From Veillonellaceae bacterium (GTDB taxonomy: Bacteria > Bacillota_C > Negativicutes > UBA1444), in contig JAAZNU010000027.1 in NCBI GenBank assembly GCA_012798135.1, forward strand, positions 62,001 through 126,000: a stretch of DNA of 64,000 nucleotides, read 5' to 3'. Both the position numbers and the translations under genes were made by a program. The notes below the pieces were generated by a model. The model had not been told where the DNA came from and did no database searches. It worked only from the letters and a program-made list of their open reading frames with translations. Within the stretch, counting starts at the first letter, position 1, and each line of letters opens with the position of its first letter. Below, piece by piece: positions 26,678 through 34,547 of this stretch.

Positions 26678-27139
26678 TTACTCTGTTTTTTTGTTCGTGG
26701 GAACGCGGGTTTGGGCAGCAAGAACCGATTCTTTGCAGGAACCGAGCTCTGACAGTGTTTTCGCGCGCATATATTCTTTGAACTCCGCTGTCATGCGACC
26801 GAGCAAGCCATCAAACAGGCATTCCCGGAACGGGCACTCGCGGGAGGGAAGCAGACAACCGCTGTCAGCGACCGGGCCTTCGATCGCCTCGAAAATCGCC
26901 AGCAGGGATGTCGACAGTCCGGCGTCGCCCAGGACAAAGCCCCCTTTGGGGCCACGGGTCGATTTCACTAGTCCGGCTTTCGCCAGACGCTGCATAACTT
27001 TGGACAAATGCGCCTCCGACACGCCGGTGCGGGCGGTGATGTCCTTGACCGTCAGCGGCCGCTCCGGTGACGCGCCCAGCAGCGCCATGCTGTGCAGGGC
27101 GAGGGATGCGGCTTCGGAAACTTGAATGATTGACGCCAT
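26678..27139 (-). CDS. Rrf2 family Fe-S transcription regulator
   Basis: 153 aa. Winged HTH at residues 1-70 (LTVKDITARTGVSEAHLSKVMQRL) and the Fe-S cysteine triad Cys95, Cys102, Cys107 (CLLPSRECPFREC), similar to NsrR and RsrR-type members. Such regulators sense NO or redox state through a cluster and repress detoxification genes. A palindrome directly upstream probably is its own operator. The downstream cupin and hcp genes fit a nitrosative-stress regulon. Confidence 0.88.
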   Translation of the reverse strand: MASIIQVSEAASLALHSMALLGASPERPLTVKDITARTGVSEAHLSKVMQRLAKAGLVKSTRGPKGGFVLGDAGLSTSLLAIFEAIEGPVADSGCLLPSRECPFRECLFDGLLGRMTAEFKEYMRAKTLSELGSCKESVLAAQTRVPTNKKTE

Positions 27140-27150
27140 AGTTCCACCTC

Positions 27151-27182
27151 ATTTCGATATTAAGGTACTATAATACCGAAAT
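27151..27182. promoter_or_regulatory. Palindromic operator of the Rrf2 regulator
   Basis: ATTTCGATATTA pairs with TAATACCGAAAT (11 of 12 positions symmetric) with its centre about 28 bases from the regulator's start codon. Length and AT-rich centre fit Rrf2-family sites, giving autoregulation of the rrf2-cupin(-hcp) unit. Confidence 0.65.
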
Positions 27183-27395
27183 AATGTCAAGGGGAAATTG
27201 TGAAATTATTTTAGCCGCTCAATTCGGATCATGGGGGAATCTTTTTTGCGGAATGCGGTGCAGTTTTGCAGGGAAATGCAGTCGGGGAGGGAATACAGTG
27301 AGACGGGGGGAAAATCAACGAAGTCCAGAGGAAAAGAAAACAACCCCGGCGCTGACAGTGAATGCCCACCCGGAATATTGAGGAGGCGAAATCGA

Positions 27396-28232
27396 ATGGC
27401 AAAACAGAAAGTGACAATTCCCCAACTGAAGGAGTGGAAGGAATCCGGCCGAAAAATCCGGATGGTCACGGCCTACGACTATCCTACGGCGTTGTTGGTG
27501 GACCGTTCGGAAGTGGAGCTGATCCTGGTCGGGGACTCGCTGGGCATGGTCGTGCTGGGCTATGATGGAACCGTGCCGGTGACGATGGACGAGATGGTGC
27601 ACCACATCAAACCGGTGGTGCGGGGCGCCCGCAACACTTTGATCGTGGGCGACATGCCGTTTATGTCCTACAACGTGAGCATTGAAAAGGCGATCGAAAA
27701 TGCCGGCCGTTTGATGAAGGAAGGCGGCGCCGACTGCGTGAAACTGGAAGGAGGACTGCCGGTTGTGTCGGTGGTCCGGGCCTTGGTGGATGCCGGAATT
27801 CCGGTGATGGCCCATATCGGCCTGACGCCGCAGACCTCCTCGCAGCTCGGCGGATTCAAGGTGCAGGGCAAGGATGAGGCGGCAGCGCAACGGATGCTGA
27901 CCGAAGCGCAGAAACTGGAAGAGGCCGGAGCGTTCTCCATCGTGCTGGAAGCGATTCCGGCGCCGCTGGCCAAGCTGATTACCACGAAAATCGGCATTCC
28001 CACCATCGGGATCGGCGCCGGTCCGGACTGTGACGGACAGGTTCTGGTCATCCATGATATGATCGGTCTGTTTGACCGGTTTGTGCCGAAGTTTGTCAAA
28101 AAATACGCGAATGTCAGCGAAGATATCGTCTCCGCCCTGAACACCTATGCGCAGGAAGTCGAGACCGGGGCGTTTCCCGGGCCGGAACACTGCTTCACCA
28201 TGAAGGAGGAAGTCCTGAAACGCCTGTATTAG
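27396..28232 (+). CDS. panB: 3-methyl-2-oxobutanoate hydroxymethyltransferase
   Basis: 278 aa from ATG 27396 (AGGAGGCGA upstream). Signature blocks: KIRMVTAYDYPTALLVD, LVGDSLGMVVLGYDGTVPVT, GDMPFMSY, HIGLTPQ, IGIGAGPDCDGQVLV. The enzyme adds a hydroxymethyl group from methylene-tetrahydrofolate to 2-oxoisovalerate, the first step toward pantothenate. It is followed after 16 bases by panE; panC and panD are not in the window. The leader 27183-27395 shows no recognisable regulatory RNA. Confidence 0.95.
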   Translation: MAKQKVTIPQLKEWKESGRKIRMVTAYDYPTALLVDRSEVELILVGDSLGMVVLGYDGTVPVTMDEMVHHIKPVVRGARNTLIVGDMPFMSYNVSIEKAIENAGRLMKEGGADCVKLEGGLPVVSVVRALVDAGIPVMAHIGLTPQTSSQLGGFKVQGKDEAAAQRMLTEAQKLEEAGAFSIVLEAIPAPLAKLITTKIGIPTIGIGAGPDCDGQVLVIHDMIGLFDRFVPKFVKKYANVSEDIVSALNTYAQEVETGAFPGPEHCFTMKEEVLKRLY

Positions 28233-28248
28233 GGACGGAGGAACTGTC

Positions 28249-29181
28249 ATGAAGATTGTCATCATTGGCGCCGGCGCCATGGGCGGCCTGTTTGCGGCCC
28301 GCCTGGCGGCGGCGGGTGAAGACGTGTCGGTGGTCGATGTCTGGGCCGAGCATATCGAAACGATCCGGACGCAAGGCCTCATTCTGAAAACCGAGCAAGG
28401 CGAGGTCCGGGCAAACCCGGCGGCGGTAACGCGGGTAGAGGACTTGGCGACGAGTGCTGCCGATTTGGTGATTGTGTTCGTCAAATCCGGGATGACCGCG
28501 GCGGCGGCGCGAAGCGCCCAGACGATTCTGGGGCTGGCTGGCCGGGTGTTGACCCTGCAGAATGGTCTGGGCAACGCCGAGACAATCGCCACGGTTGTCG
28601 GCGCGGATCGGGTACTGGCCGGAACGACCGCTCAAGGGGCGACTCTGCTCGGCCCCGGCAGAATTCGTCACGGGGGTCGGGGCGATACGCACATCGGCCG
28701 GCTGACCGGACCGGCGGATGATTTTTGCCGGGAAGCGGCGACGATTTTGTCCCGGGCCGGAATTCCCGCCATCGCCGAAGATGCGGTCCAGTCGCTGATT
28801 TGGGGAAAACTGGTCATCAATGTCGGCATCAACGCCTTGACGGCTTTACTGCGGTTTACCAATGGACAGCTGAATGATCATGCCGAAACACGGGAACTCG
28901 TCAAGCTGGCCGTGACTGAAGCGGCCCGGGTGGCGGCGGCTTCGGGGATTCGTCTGCCCTATGACGACGCCGTCGAAAAAGTCCTGGCAGTAGCGGCGGC
29001 GACGGCGACGAACCGGTCGTCGATGCTGCAGGATATCCTCCATGGGCGGGCTACGGAGATCGACGCCATCAATGGAGCACTGGTCCGTGAGGGAAATCGC
29101 TTGGGGATGCCGACCCCGGTCAATGCGACGTTAACGCTGCTGATCAAAGCTTTGGAGAAACAGCAGGGAATTTGCGGATAA
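28249..29181 (+). CDS. panE: 2-dehydropantoate 2-reductase
   Basis: 310 aa. N-terminal NADPH-binding GAGAMGG at 7-13; the ApbA/PanE C-terminal domain includes the catalytic Lys in IWGKLVINVGINALTAL and the GRATEIDAINGAL block. It reduces ketopantoate to pantoate. Short spacing after panB indicates one operon and one pathway. Confidence 0.93.
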   Translation: MKIVIIGAGAMGGLFAARLAAAGEDVSVVDVWAEHIETIRTQGLILKTEQGEVRANPAAVTRVEDLATSAADLVIVFVKSGMTAAAARSAQTILGLAGRVLTLQNGLGNAETIATVVGADRVLAGTTAQGATLLGPGRIRHGGRGDTHIGRLTGPADDFCREAATILSRAGIPAIAEDAVQSLIWGKLVINVGINALTALLRFTNGQLNDHAETRELVKLAVTEAARVAAASGIRLPYDDAVEKVLAVAAATATNRSSMLQDILHGRATEIDAINGALVREGNRLGMPTPVNATLTLLIKALEKQQGICG

Positions 29182-29249
29182 CAATGAAAATATAGTCTCG
29201 ATTGCTACGAGGTAGGGACACGGTTAAAAAAATGTAAGGAGGGGGAACG

Positions 29250-30263
29250 ATGCTCAAACGGGGGATTGCAGTCGTTCTGTTTTTGTTGCTCACGGGAATG
29301 CTGGCAGGCTGCGGCGGGGATAAAAAGCCGGCGCCGGCGGCCAAAGGAGAGTACAAGGCTCAGCTGAAACTGGCGACCTTGACGACAGCCACTCATACGT
29401 ATAATTTGGGCGCCAATAAATTCGCCGAACTGGTCAAGGAAAGGTCCAAGGGCCGGATCGAGGTCAAGGTCTATCCTGACGGACAGTTGGGAAAAGGCGA
29501 GCGGGAGTTGCTGGAAGGGCTACAGCAGGGGACGATAGACATCTATGTCGGTTCGACGGGTCCCATCGGCAATTTCAGCCCATCCATGTTGATCGTGGAC
29601 ATTCCGTTTCTGTTCCGGGACTTTAACCATGTGGACAAGGTCCTGGACGGGCCGATCGGTCAGCAACTGCTGGCCGACTTGGACAAGTCCGGTCTGAAAG
29701 GGTTGGCTTTTTGGGAAAACGGCTTCCGCAATCTGACGAATTCCAAGGTGGCGGTGAAAACACCAGCGGACGCGAAGGGCATGAAAATCCGGACGATGGA
29801 GAACAAGACCCACATGCTGGCGTTCAAAACGGCCGGGCTGAATCCGACGCCGATGGCCTGGAGCGAAGTGTTCGGCGCTTTGCAGCAAAAGGTGATCGAC
29901 GGCCAGGAAAATCCGATCGCCGTCATCTATTCCTCGAAAATCTATGAGGTGCAAAAATTCCTGTCACTGACCCAGCATGTCTATTCGCCGGCCGTGCTGA
30001 TCGTTAGTCTCAAAAAGTGGCAAGCCATGCCGAAGGACGATCAGGACATGTTGGTGAAAACGGCGAAGGAAATGGCGCAATATCAACGCAAACTTGGCCG
30101 TGACGCGGAAGAAAAGCAAATCGGCGAACTGGCGGCCAAAGGCATGACCATTACGAAAGATGTCGACAAAAAGTCCTGGCAGGACGCCATGCAGCCGGCC
30201 TTTGCGGAGTTTGCCAAACAGTTCGGCAAGGATAAGATCGACGCGATTATGAACACAAAATAA
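29250..30263 (+). CDS. TRAP transporter solute-binding lipoprotein, DctP family
   Basis: 337 aa. Lipobox LAGC at 18-21 anchors it to the membrane. The DctP fold follows: LKLATLTTATHTYNLGANKF, VKVYPDGQLGKGERELLEGLQ, then KTPADAKGMKIRTMENKTH with the conserved Arg that binds the substrate carboxylate. No DctQ or DctM membrane gene is nearby on either side, so it must use remote permeases or act alone. RBS GGAGGGGG is strong. A terminator ends the transcript. Confidence 0.9.
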   Translation: MLKRGIAVVLFLLLTGMLAGCGGDKKPAPAAKGEYKAQLKLATLTTATHTYNLGANKFAELVKERSKGRIEVKVYPDGQLGKGERELLEGLQQGTIDIYVGSTGPIGNFSPSMLIVDIPFLFRDFNHVDKVLDGPIGQQLLADLDKSGLKGLAFWENGFRNLTNSKVAVKTPADAKGMKIRTMENKTHMLAFKTAGLNPTPMAWSEVFGALQQKVIDGQENPIAVIYSSKIYEVQKFLSLTQHVYSPAVLIVSLKKWQAMPKDDQDMLVKTAKEMAQYQRKLGRDAEEKQIGELAAKGMTITKDVDKKSWQDAMQPAFAEFAKQFGKDKIDAIMNTK

Positions 30264-30300
30264 ATTGGACGCGTTGAAAGACCGATTCTCTGGTTTTTGC

Positions 30301-30340
30301 ACCGACCGCCGAAACTGAATTCGGTGGTCGGTTTTCTTTG
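30301..30340 (+). terminator. Rho-independent terminator
   Basis: Perfect stem ACCGACCGCCGAA / TTCGGTGGTCGGT (one G-U) with a 6-base loop and TTTTCTTTG tail. It separates the TRAP gene from the ethanolamine locus. Confidence 0.88.
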
Positions 30341-30490
30341 TAGAGACGACGTGGAAAACAGAATTTGGAGTGAATATTTGAATATTGATGGTTCCGCAAA
30401 AAAGGATTTTTCGATTCAAACACGAACTATCACAAAGTTATTGCAGATAAGTGTGCATGTTTTGAGTCCGTAACTAAGGGAGGAAAACCA

Positions 30491-31546
30491 GTGGAGGAAA
30501 TCAACGCAGTCATACGATCGATCAAGCCTTTGGATGAAAATGTCATGCGCAAGACGCAAAGGTACCTGGATAGTTTGACCAAACCGCAGGGAAGCCTGGC
30601 GGTATTGGAAAAAATGGCGCGTCAATTGGCCGGTGTTCAGGGGACTGAACGCCCGAGCATTCCGGAAAAAGCGGTAGTGTTAATGGCGGCGGACCATGGT
30701 GTGGCGGAAGAAGGAGTTAGCGCTGTTCCCGCCGAAGTAACCGAACAAATGGTTTATAATTTTGTGAGGGGCGGTGCCGGAATTAATGTTTTGGCGCGCC
30801 ACGCAGGTGCAAGCCTGATTTTGGTGGATGTCGGAGTGAAGGTCGATTTGATGGCCGACTTGCCGATACAAAACCGTAAAATCCGTTATGGGACCGGCAA
30901 CATGCGACGAGAGCCGGCAATGACCAGGGAAGAGGTTGTGAAAGCCTTGAAAGTAGGCATTCAAACTGCGAATGCGCTGGCTGATCAAGGAGTTGGCGTG
31001 ATTGGCCTCGGCGAAATGGGAATCGGGAATACGACCGCCAGTTCGGCGATTGTCCATGTATTCACGGGCGAGCCGGTAAATATTGTTGTAGGACGGGGCA
31101 CCGGAATTACTGATCGATTTCTTCAGCACAAAATCAAGATCATTGAGGAAGCGGTCGCCTTGCATCAACCGAAGCAAGACGATGCGGTTGATGTTCTGTC
31201 CAAAGTAGGCGGACTTGAAATTGCTGCGATGGCGGGAGTGGTGATTGGCGCCGCCGCTAGGCGAGTGTTGATCATGCTTGACGGATTTATTGCATCAGCA
31301 GCTGTTTTAGCGGCTTATCGGCTTAGCCCGGCGGTGAAACCCTATTTGATGGCATCGCATTTGTCGGAGGAGCCGGGACATGCAGTGATTTTGCGAGAGT
31401 TGGGATTGGAGCCGTGCCTGCGTCTTAATATGAGGCTTGGCGAGGGAACTGGTGCAGCTTTGGGCATGACCATTTTGGATGCGGCGATCAAGATTCTTAA
31501 CGAAATGGCGACTTTTGATGAGGCTGGCGTGGCGGCAGGCGATTAA
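30491..31546 (+). CDS. cobT: Nicotinate-nucleotide--dimethylbenzimidazole phosphoribosyltransferase
   Basis: 351 aa, GTG start with GGGAGG 9 bases upstream. Motifs: SLTKPQGSLAVLEKMA, AADHGVAEEGVSA, GEMGIGNTTASSA, and RLGEGTGAALGM, which carries the catalytic Glu. CobT activates the lower ligand base of cobalamin (alpha-ribazole phosphate). No other cobalamin synthesis gene is nearby, so its place as first gene of the eut locus suggests it tailors or repairs the B12 needed by EutBC. The 150 bases before it (30341-30490) contain no cobalamin riboswitch that I can recognise. Confidence 0.95.
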   Translation: MEEINAVIRSIKPLDENVMRKTQRYLDSLTKPQGSLAVLEKMARQLAGVQGTERPSIPEKAVVLMAADHGVAEEGVSAVPAEVTEQMVYNFVRGGAGINVLARHAGASLILVDVGVKVDLMADLPIQNRKIRYGTGNMRREPAMTREEVVKALKVGIQTANALADQGVGVIGLGEMGIGNTTASSAIVHVFTGEPVNIVVGRGTGITDRFLQHKIKIIEEAVALHQPKQDDAVDVLSKVGGLEIAAMAGVVIGAAARRVLIMLDGFIASAAVLAAYRLSPAVKPYLMASHLSEEPGHAVILRELGLEPCLRLNMRLGEGTGAALGMTILDAAIKILNEMATFDEAGVAAGD

Positions 31547-31588
31547 GCTCGTATGAAATTCTGCACAGCAGGACAGGATGGTGACGAA

Positions 31589-31930
31589 ATGGCAAATGAA
31601 AAGCAACGGGTTATTCAAGAATATGTGCCTGGTAAACAGGTTACCATGGCGCATATTATCCCCAACCCCCAAGGAGATTTGCATGAACGGCTGGGACTGG
31701 AAAACGCCGGCGCCATTGGAATCATGACTATTACACCGAGCGAGGCGGCGATTATTGCCGCCGATGCTGCCTCTAAGGCTGGCAATATTGAGATCGGTTT
31801 CGTGGACCGCTTTACCGGATCACTGGTGGTCACCGGCGAAGTGGCCGACGTAGAAGCGGCGATTCGAGCGGCGGTTAACACCTTGGTCGGAATACTCGGC
31901 TTTACCGCAGCGGAAGTGACTCGCAGTTGA
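31589..31930 (+). CDS. eutS: Microcompartment shell protein EutS
   Basis: 113 aa from ATG 31589. A circularly permuted BMC domain: KQVTMAHIIPNPQGDLHERLG, then GAIGIMTITPSEAAIIAADAASKAGNIEIGFVDRF. This order is typical of EutS/PduU, whose N-terminal strand forms a beta-barrel over the hexamer pore. It makes part of the ethanolamine microcompartment shell. Overlaps eutP by 4 bases. Confidence 0.93.
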   Translation: MANEKQRVIQEYVPGKQVTMAHIIPNPQGDLHERLGLENAGAIGIMTITPSEAAIIAADAASKAGNIEIGFVDRFTGSLVVTGEVADVEAAIRAAVNTLVGILGFTAAEVTRS

Positions 31931-32373
31931 AGCCCCGCATTTTATTGATCGGCGGGGTTGGTGCTGGAAAAACAACTCTGAAGCAATGCTTGATGCAGGA
32001 AACGCAAAATTATCGCAAAACGCAAATGTTGGAATTTAAGGGGTTGTTTATTGACTGCCCAGGGGAATATTTGCAAATGCCCACGTATTATCGTGTTTTG
32101 ATTGATGCTAGCCATCGAGTGGCGGAAGTGTGGGCATTGCAAGATGCATCCAACAGGCGCACATTATTTCCGCCGAATTTTGCGAAGGTATTCAATAAAC
32201 CAGTGCTGGGTATCATCACGAAAATCGACCGGGAAGATGCATTGCCTGATACTGCGGAAAAGTATCTCAGGCAGGCAGGAGTGACATCGTCGCTGTTTGC
32301 CGTTTCTGCACGCGAAGGATGGGGAATGGAGCCACTGGTAAAGAGGATGGAGGCGTTTACTGCGGATGCGTGA
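31927..32373 (+). CDS. eutP: EutP/PduV-type P-loop protein
   Basis: 148 aa, TTG start inside the eutS stop. Walker A GGVGAGKTTL at 8-17, Thr switch region, and a KIDRED-like guanine-specificity motif (TKIDREDA). EutP is a small Ras-like protein of eut operons; the Salmonella protein has been reported to show acetate kinase activity. It overlaps eutW by 8 bases, indicating tight coupling with the regulators. Confidence 0.9.
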   Translation: MKPRILLIGGVGAGKTTLKQCLMQETQNYRKTQMLEFKGLFIDCPGEYLQMPTYYRVLIDASHRVAEVWALQDASNRRTLFPPNFAKVFNKPVLGIITKIDREDALPDTAEKYLRQAGVTSSLFAVSAREGWGMEPLVKRMEAFTADA

Positions 32374-33784
32374 TCTGTGTTTGCAATACACCGATCTTGC
32401 CGATGAAGATATTGACCTTCTGGAAAAAATGGGCGCGCAACTCCCTTTTATCGCCAGCCTGACCGAAACCGATATTTTTATCGACGCGCCGGCCAATAAC
32501 GGCGTGGATGCAATCGTGTTGGCCTGGGCAAGGCCGGAAACACATTCCTTGTATGGACACAGCGTGGTCGGCGAGATAGCTTATGCCACAAGGGAGCCCG
32601 CAGTATACCAAGCCTTTTCGACCAGCGAGATGGTAAGAAACGTTCGTGGTGTTAGTCAGGAAGGAGTGCCGATTGCTCAGACTGTAGTGCCGCTTCGCAA
32701 CAGCAGAGGACGCGTAGTCGGTGTTCTAATTATGGAAAAAGATATCTCTGAGGAAATACGGCAGGAAGCCCGTGTCGAATTTTTGAGCGAGGCGGCGGAC
32801 CAGTTAAGCAACACCTTGATGGCTTTATCGATGACAGGGTCATCCTGGGAAGAATGGCTGGGAAACGGTTTGTTCGTTCTGAATAATCAAGGCGCTGTAA
32901 CTTATGCCAACCGGAATGCGGCGCGCATGTACCGCGAATATTGCGGCGGAGAGCCGCTAGGCGGCGAATTGATGAACCGTCTCGGTTGCCGGACGATGGA
33001 AGAACTGATTGACAAGATGAGCAACCCCATGGAGTTCGAATTTGGATTGGCCAGTTTCTTATTTCAGGCACATCCGTTGGTCGCCTACGGGGATTTAAGC
33101 GGTTGCGTGCTATCAATGCAAGACGTTTCAGAGCTTCGCCGCAAAGAGCGGGAATTGAACGCCCAAAGCGCCACGATCCGGGAGATTCATCATCGGGTCA
33201 AAAATAATCTGCAAAATGTTGTAGCGTTGCTGCGGATGCAAATGCACCGCTCACAATCCAAAGTGGTTAAAACGGAGTTCAATACTTGTATCAACCGGAT
33301 TTTATCCATTAGCCAAGTGCATGACGTTTTTTCGCATCAAAACTGGGATTCCATAGATTTAAAAGAATTGGCTGAGTACATTCTGCAAAAGCTGGTAGAG
33401 AGTTTTTCCTTGCCCAGGCAACAGATCAAGACATCGGTTCAGGGGCAGGCCGTCCGTGTAGATGCGGTGCAGGCCGTTCCTATGGCTTTGGTAATCAATG
33501 AGCTGGTAACTAATAGCCTGAAACATGGTGTGAAAGCGAATTCTTACGGGGAAATCAGTATTTTGGTGGAAGCGACCGGCGGCAAAAATCACATCGTTGT
33601 AGCGGACAACGGAACGGAATTGGCGGAAGATTGGGCGCAGGAGAAAAAAAACAGCATGGGACTATACATTGTCAAATTGCTGATATGCGACCAACTCAAG
33701 GGAATGTTCCGTCTGGAGCGGTGCGGCGGGGCCACGGTTGCAAGCGTATCTTTTCCGACCCACGTAGCAGGAGGACCTGAATGA
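32366..33784 (+). CDS. eutW: Sensor histidine kinase EutW
   Basis: 472 aa, soluble. N-terminal sensory region (about 1-145), PAS-like segment (about 160-250), then a HisKA_2 domain with the phospho-acceptor His in REIHHRVKNNLQNV near 275 and an ATPase domain with NELVTNSLKHG and DNGTEL. The EutW family detects ethanolamine and phosphorylates EutV. It overlaps eutV by 4 bases. Absence of membrane helices fits intracellular sensing. Confidence 0.93.
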   Translation: MRDLCLQYTDLADEDIDLLEKMGAQLPFIASLTETDIFIDAPANNGVDAIVLAWARPETHSLYGHSVVGEIAYATREPAVYQAFSTSEMVRNVRGVSQEGVPIAQTVVPLRNSRGRVVGVLIMEKDISEEIRQEARVEFLSEAADQLSNTLMALSMTGSSWEEWLGNGLFVLNNQGAVTYANRNAARMYREYCGGEPLGGELMNRLGCRTMEELIDKMSNPMEFEFGLASFLFQAHPLVAYGDLSGCVLSMQDVSELRRKERELNAQSATIREIHHRVKNNLQNVVALLRMQMHRSQSKVVKTEFNTCINRILSISQVHDVFSHQNWDSIDLKELAEYILQKLVESFSLPRQQIKTSVQGQAVRVDAVQAVPMALVINELVTNSLKHGVKANSYGEISILVEATGGKNHIVVADNGTELAEDWAQEKKNSMGLYIVKLLICDQLKGMFRLERCGGATVASVSFPTHVAGGPE

Positions 33785-34419
33785 AATCATTGGCTATCCT
33801 GATCGCCGAAGATGAGGTGCTGACACGATCCGATATCCGGGGCATGCTGGAACGCGCCGGACACGTGGTTTGCGGCGAATGCGACAACGGGCGGCAAGCA
33901 GTCGAGTTGGCCAAACAGCTATCGCCGGATTTAGCGCTGTTGGATATTATGATGCCGGAATTGGATGGTATTGAGACGGCTAAAATTTTATATGGAATGA
34001 ACATTCCGGCCGTTATGCTGACAGCTTACAGCCAGCCCCACATTATTAATCGGGCCGAGAATGTCCATGTATGTGGCTACTTAGTGAAGCCGGTGTCTGA
34101 GCAGAACCTTCAGGCTACCATACGCATTGCGCATGCTCGTTGGCAAGACATTCTGCGTGTAAAGCGGGAGCTCGCCGATACGCGTGAGCAATTGGCCCAA
34201 CAAAAAATTATTTCCCGGGCCAAGACGATTCTCGTTGGTATCAATCATGTCAGCGAACAAGAGGCCCATCAACAAATGATCCGGGAAGCGATGGCTCAGC
34301 GAATTCCGTTGATTGAACTGGCGCGTCGGCTGGTGGAGGGGCATGCCGCCGTTGCCATCAACGTTCGCGAAAAAAAAATCAGTTCGACCGCAAAAAAAAA
34401 GAAGGATTATTTTAACTAG
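33781..34419 (+). CDS. eutV: Response regulator EutV with ANTAR RNA-binding domain
   Basis: 212 aa. Receiver domain 1-120 with phospho-acceptor Asp56 in LALLDIMMPELDG, Thr in MLTAYS and Lys in YLVKPV. A coiled-coil linker follows, then the ANTAR three-helix domain (about 135-195, AKTILVGINHVSEQEAHQQM). EutV prevents transcription termination by binding paired hairpins in nascent mRNA. The terminator between this gene and eat is the obvious local target. Lys-rich C-terminus. Confidence 0.93.
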   Translation: MKSLAILIAEDEVLTRSDIRGMLERAGHVVCGECDNGRQAVELAKQLSPDLALLDIMMPELDGIETAKILYGMNIPAVMLTAYSQPHIINRAENVHVCGYLVKPVSEQNLQATIRIAHARWQDILRVKRELADTREQLAQQKIISRAKTILVGINHVSEQEAHQQMIREAMAQRIPLIELARRLVEGHAAVAINVREKKISSTAKKKKDYFN

Positions 34420-34448
34420 GCGAGAATTAAGTTTTTTATAAAATGGAA

Positions 34449-34512
34449 TAGGGCAATTGAGCCTTTTGTGACGACCGGATTAGTCCGTGTCGTTATAAAA
34501 GGTTTTTTTGTT
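34449..34512 (+). promoter_or_regulatory. Terminator with overlapping upstream hairpin, candidate EutV (ANTAR) antitermination site
   Basis: A long terminator CCTTTT-gtg-ACGAC-CGGA-ttag-TCCG-t-GTCGT-tat-AAAAGG-TTTTTTTG spans 34462-34510 between eutV and eat. Its 5' base overlaps an upstream hairpin AGGGC-AATTGA-GCCTT (34449-34464) with a hexanucleotide loop starting with A. The two cannot form together, as expected of antitermination control. The known ANTAR loop has A at position 1 and G at 4; here G is at 5, so the match is imperfect. Confidence 0.6.
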
Positions 34513-34547
34513 TTATGGAAAACAGCGGAATTAAAGGAGGTACAGCA

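Noticed and set aside
27315..28592. A 425-codon minus-strand frame opposite panB and panE
   Set aside because: Antisense to two full-length biosynthetic genes; no domain.
30341..30490. Possible cobalamin riboswitch or EutV site before cobT
   Set aside because: No B12-box sequence and no paired A1/G4 hexaloop hairpins could be found. A 10-base match (GCAGATAAGT) to the leader at 42302-42315 was noted but has no structure to support it.
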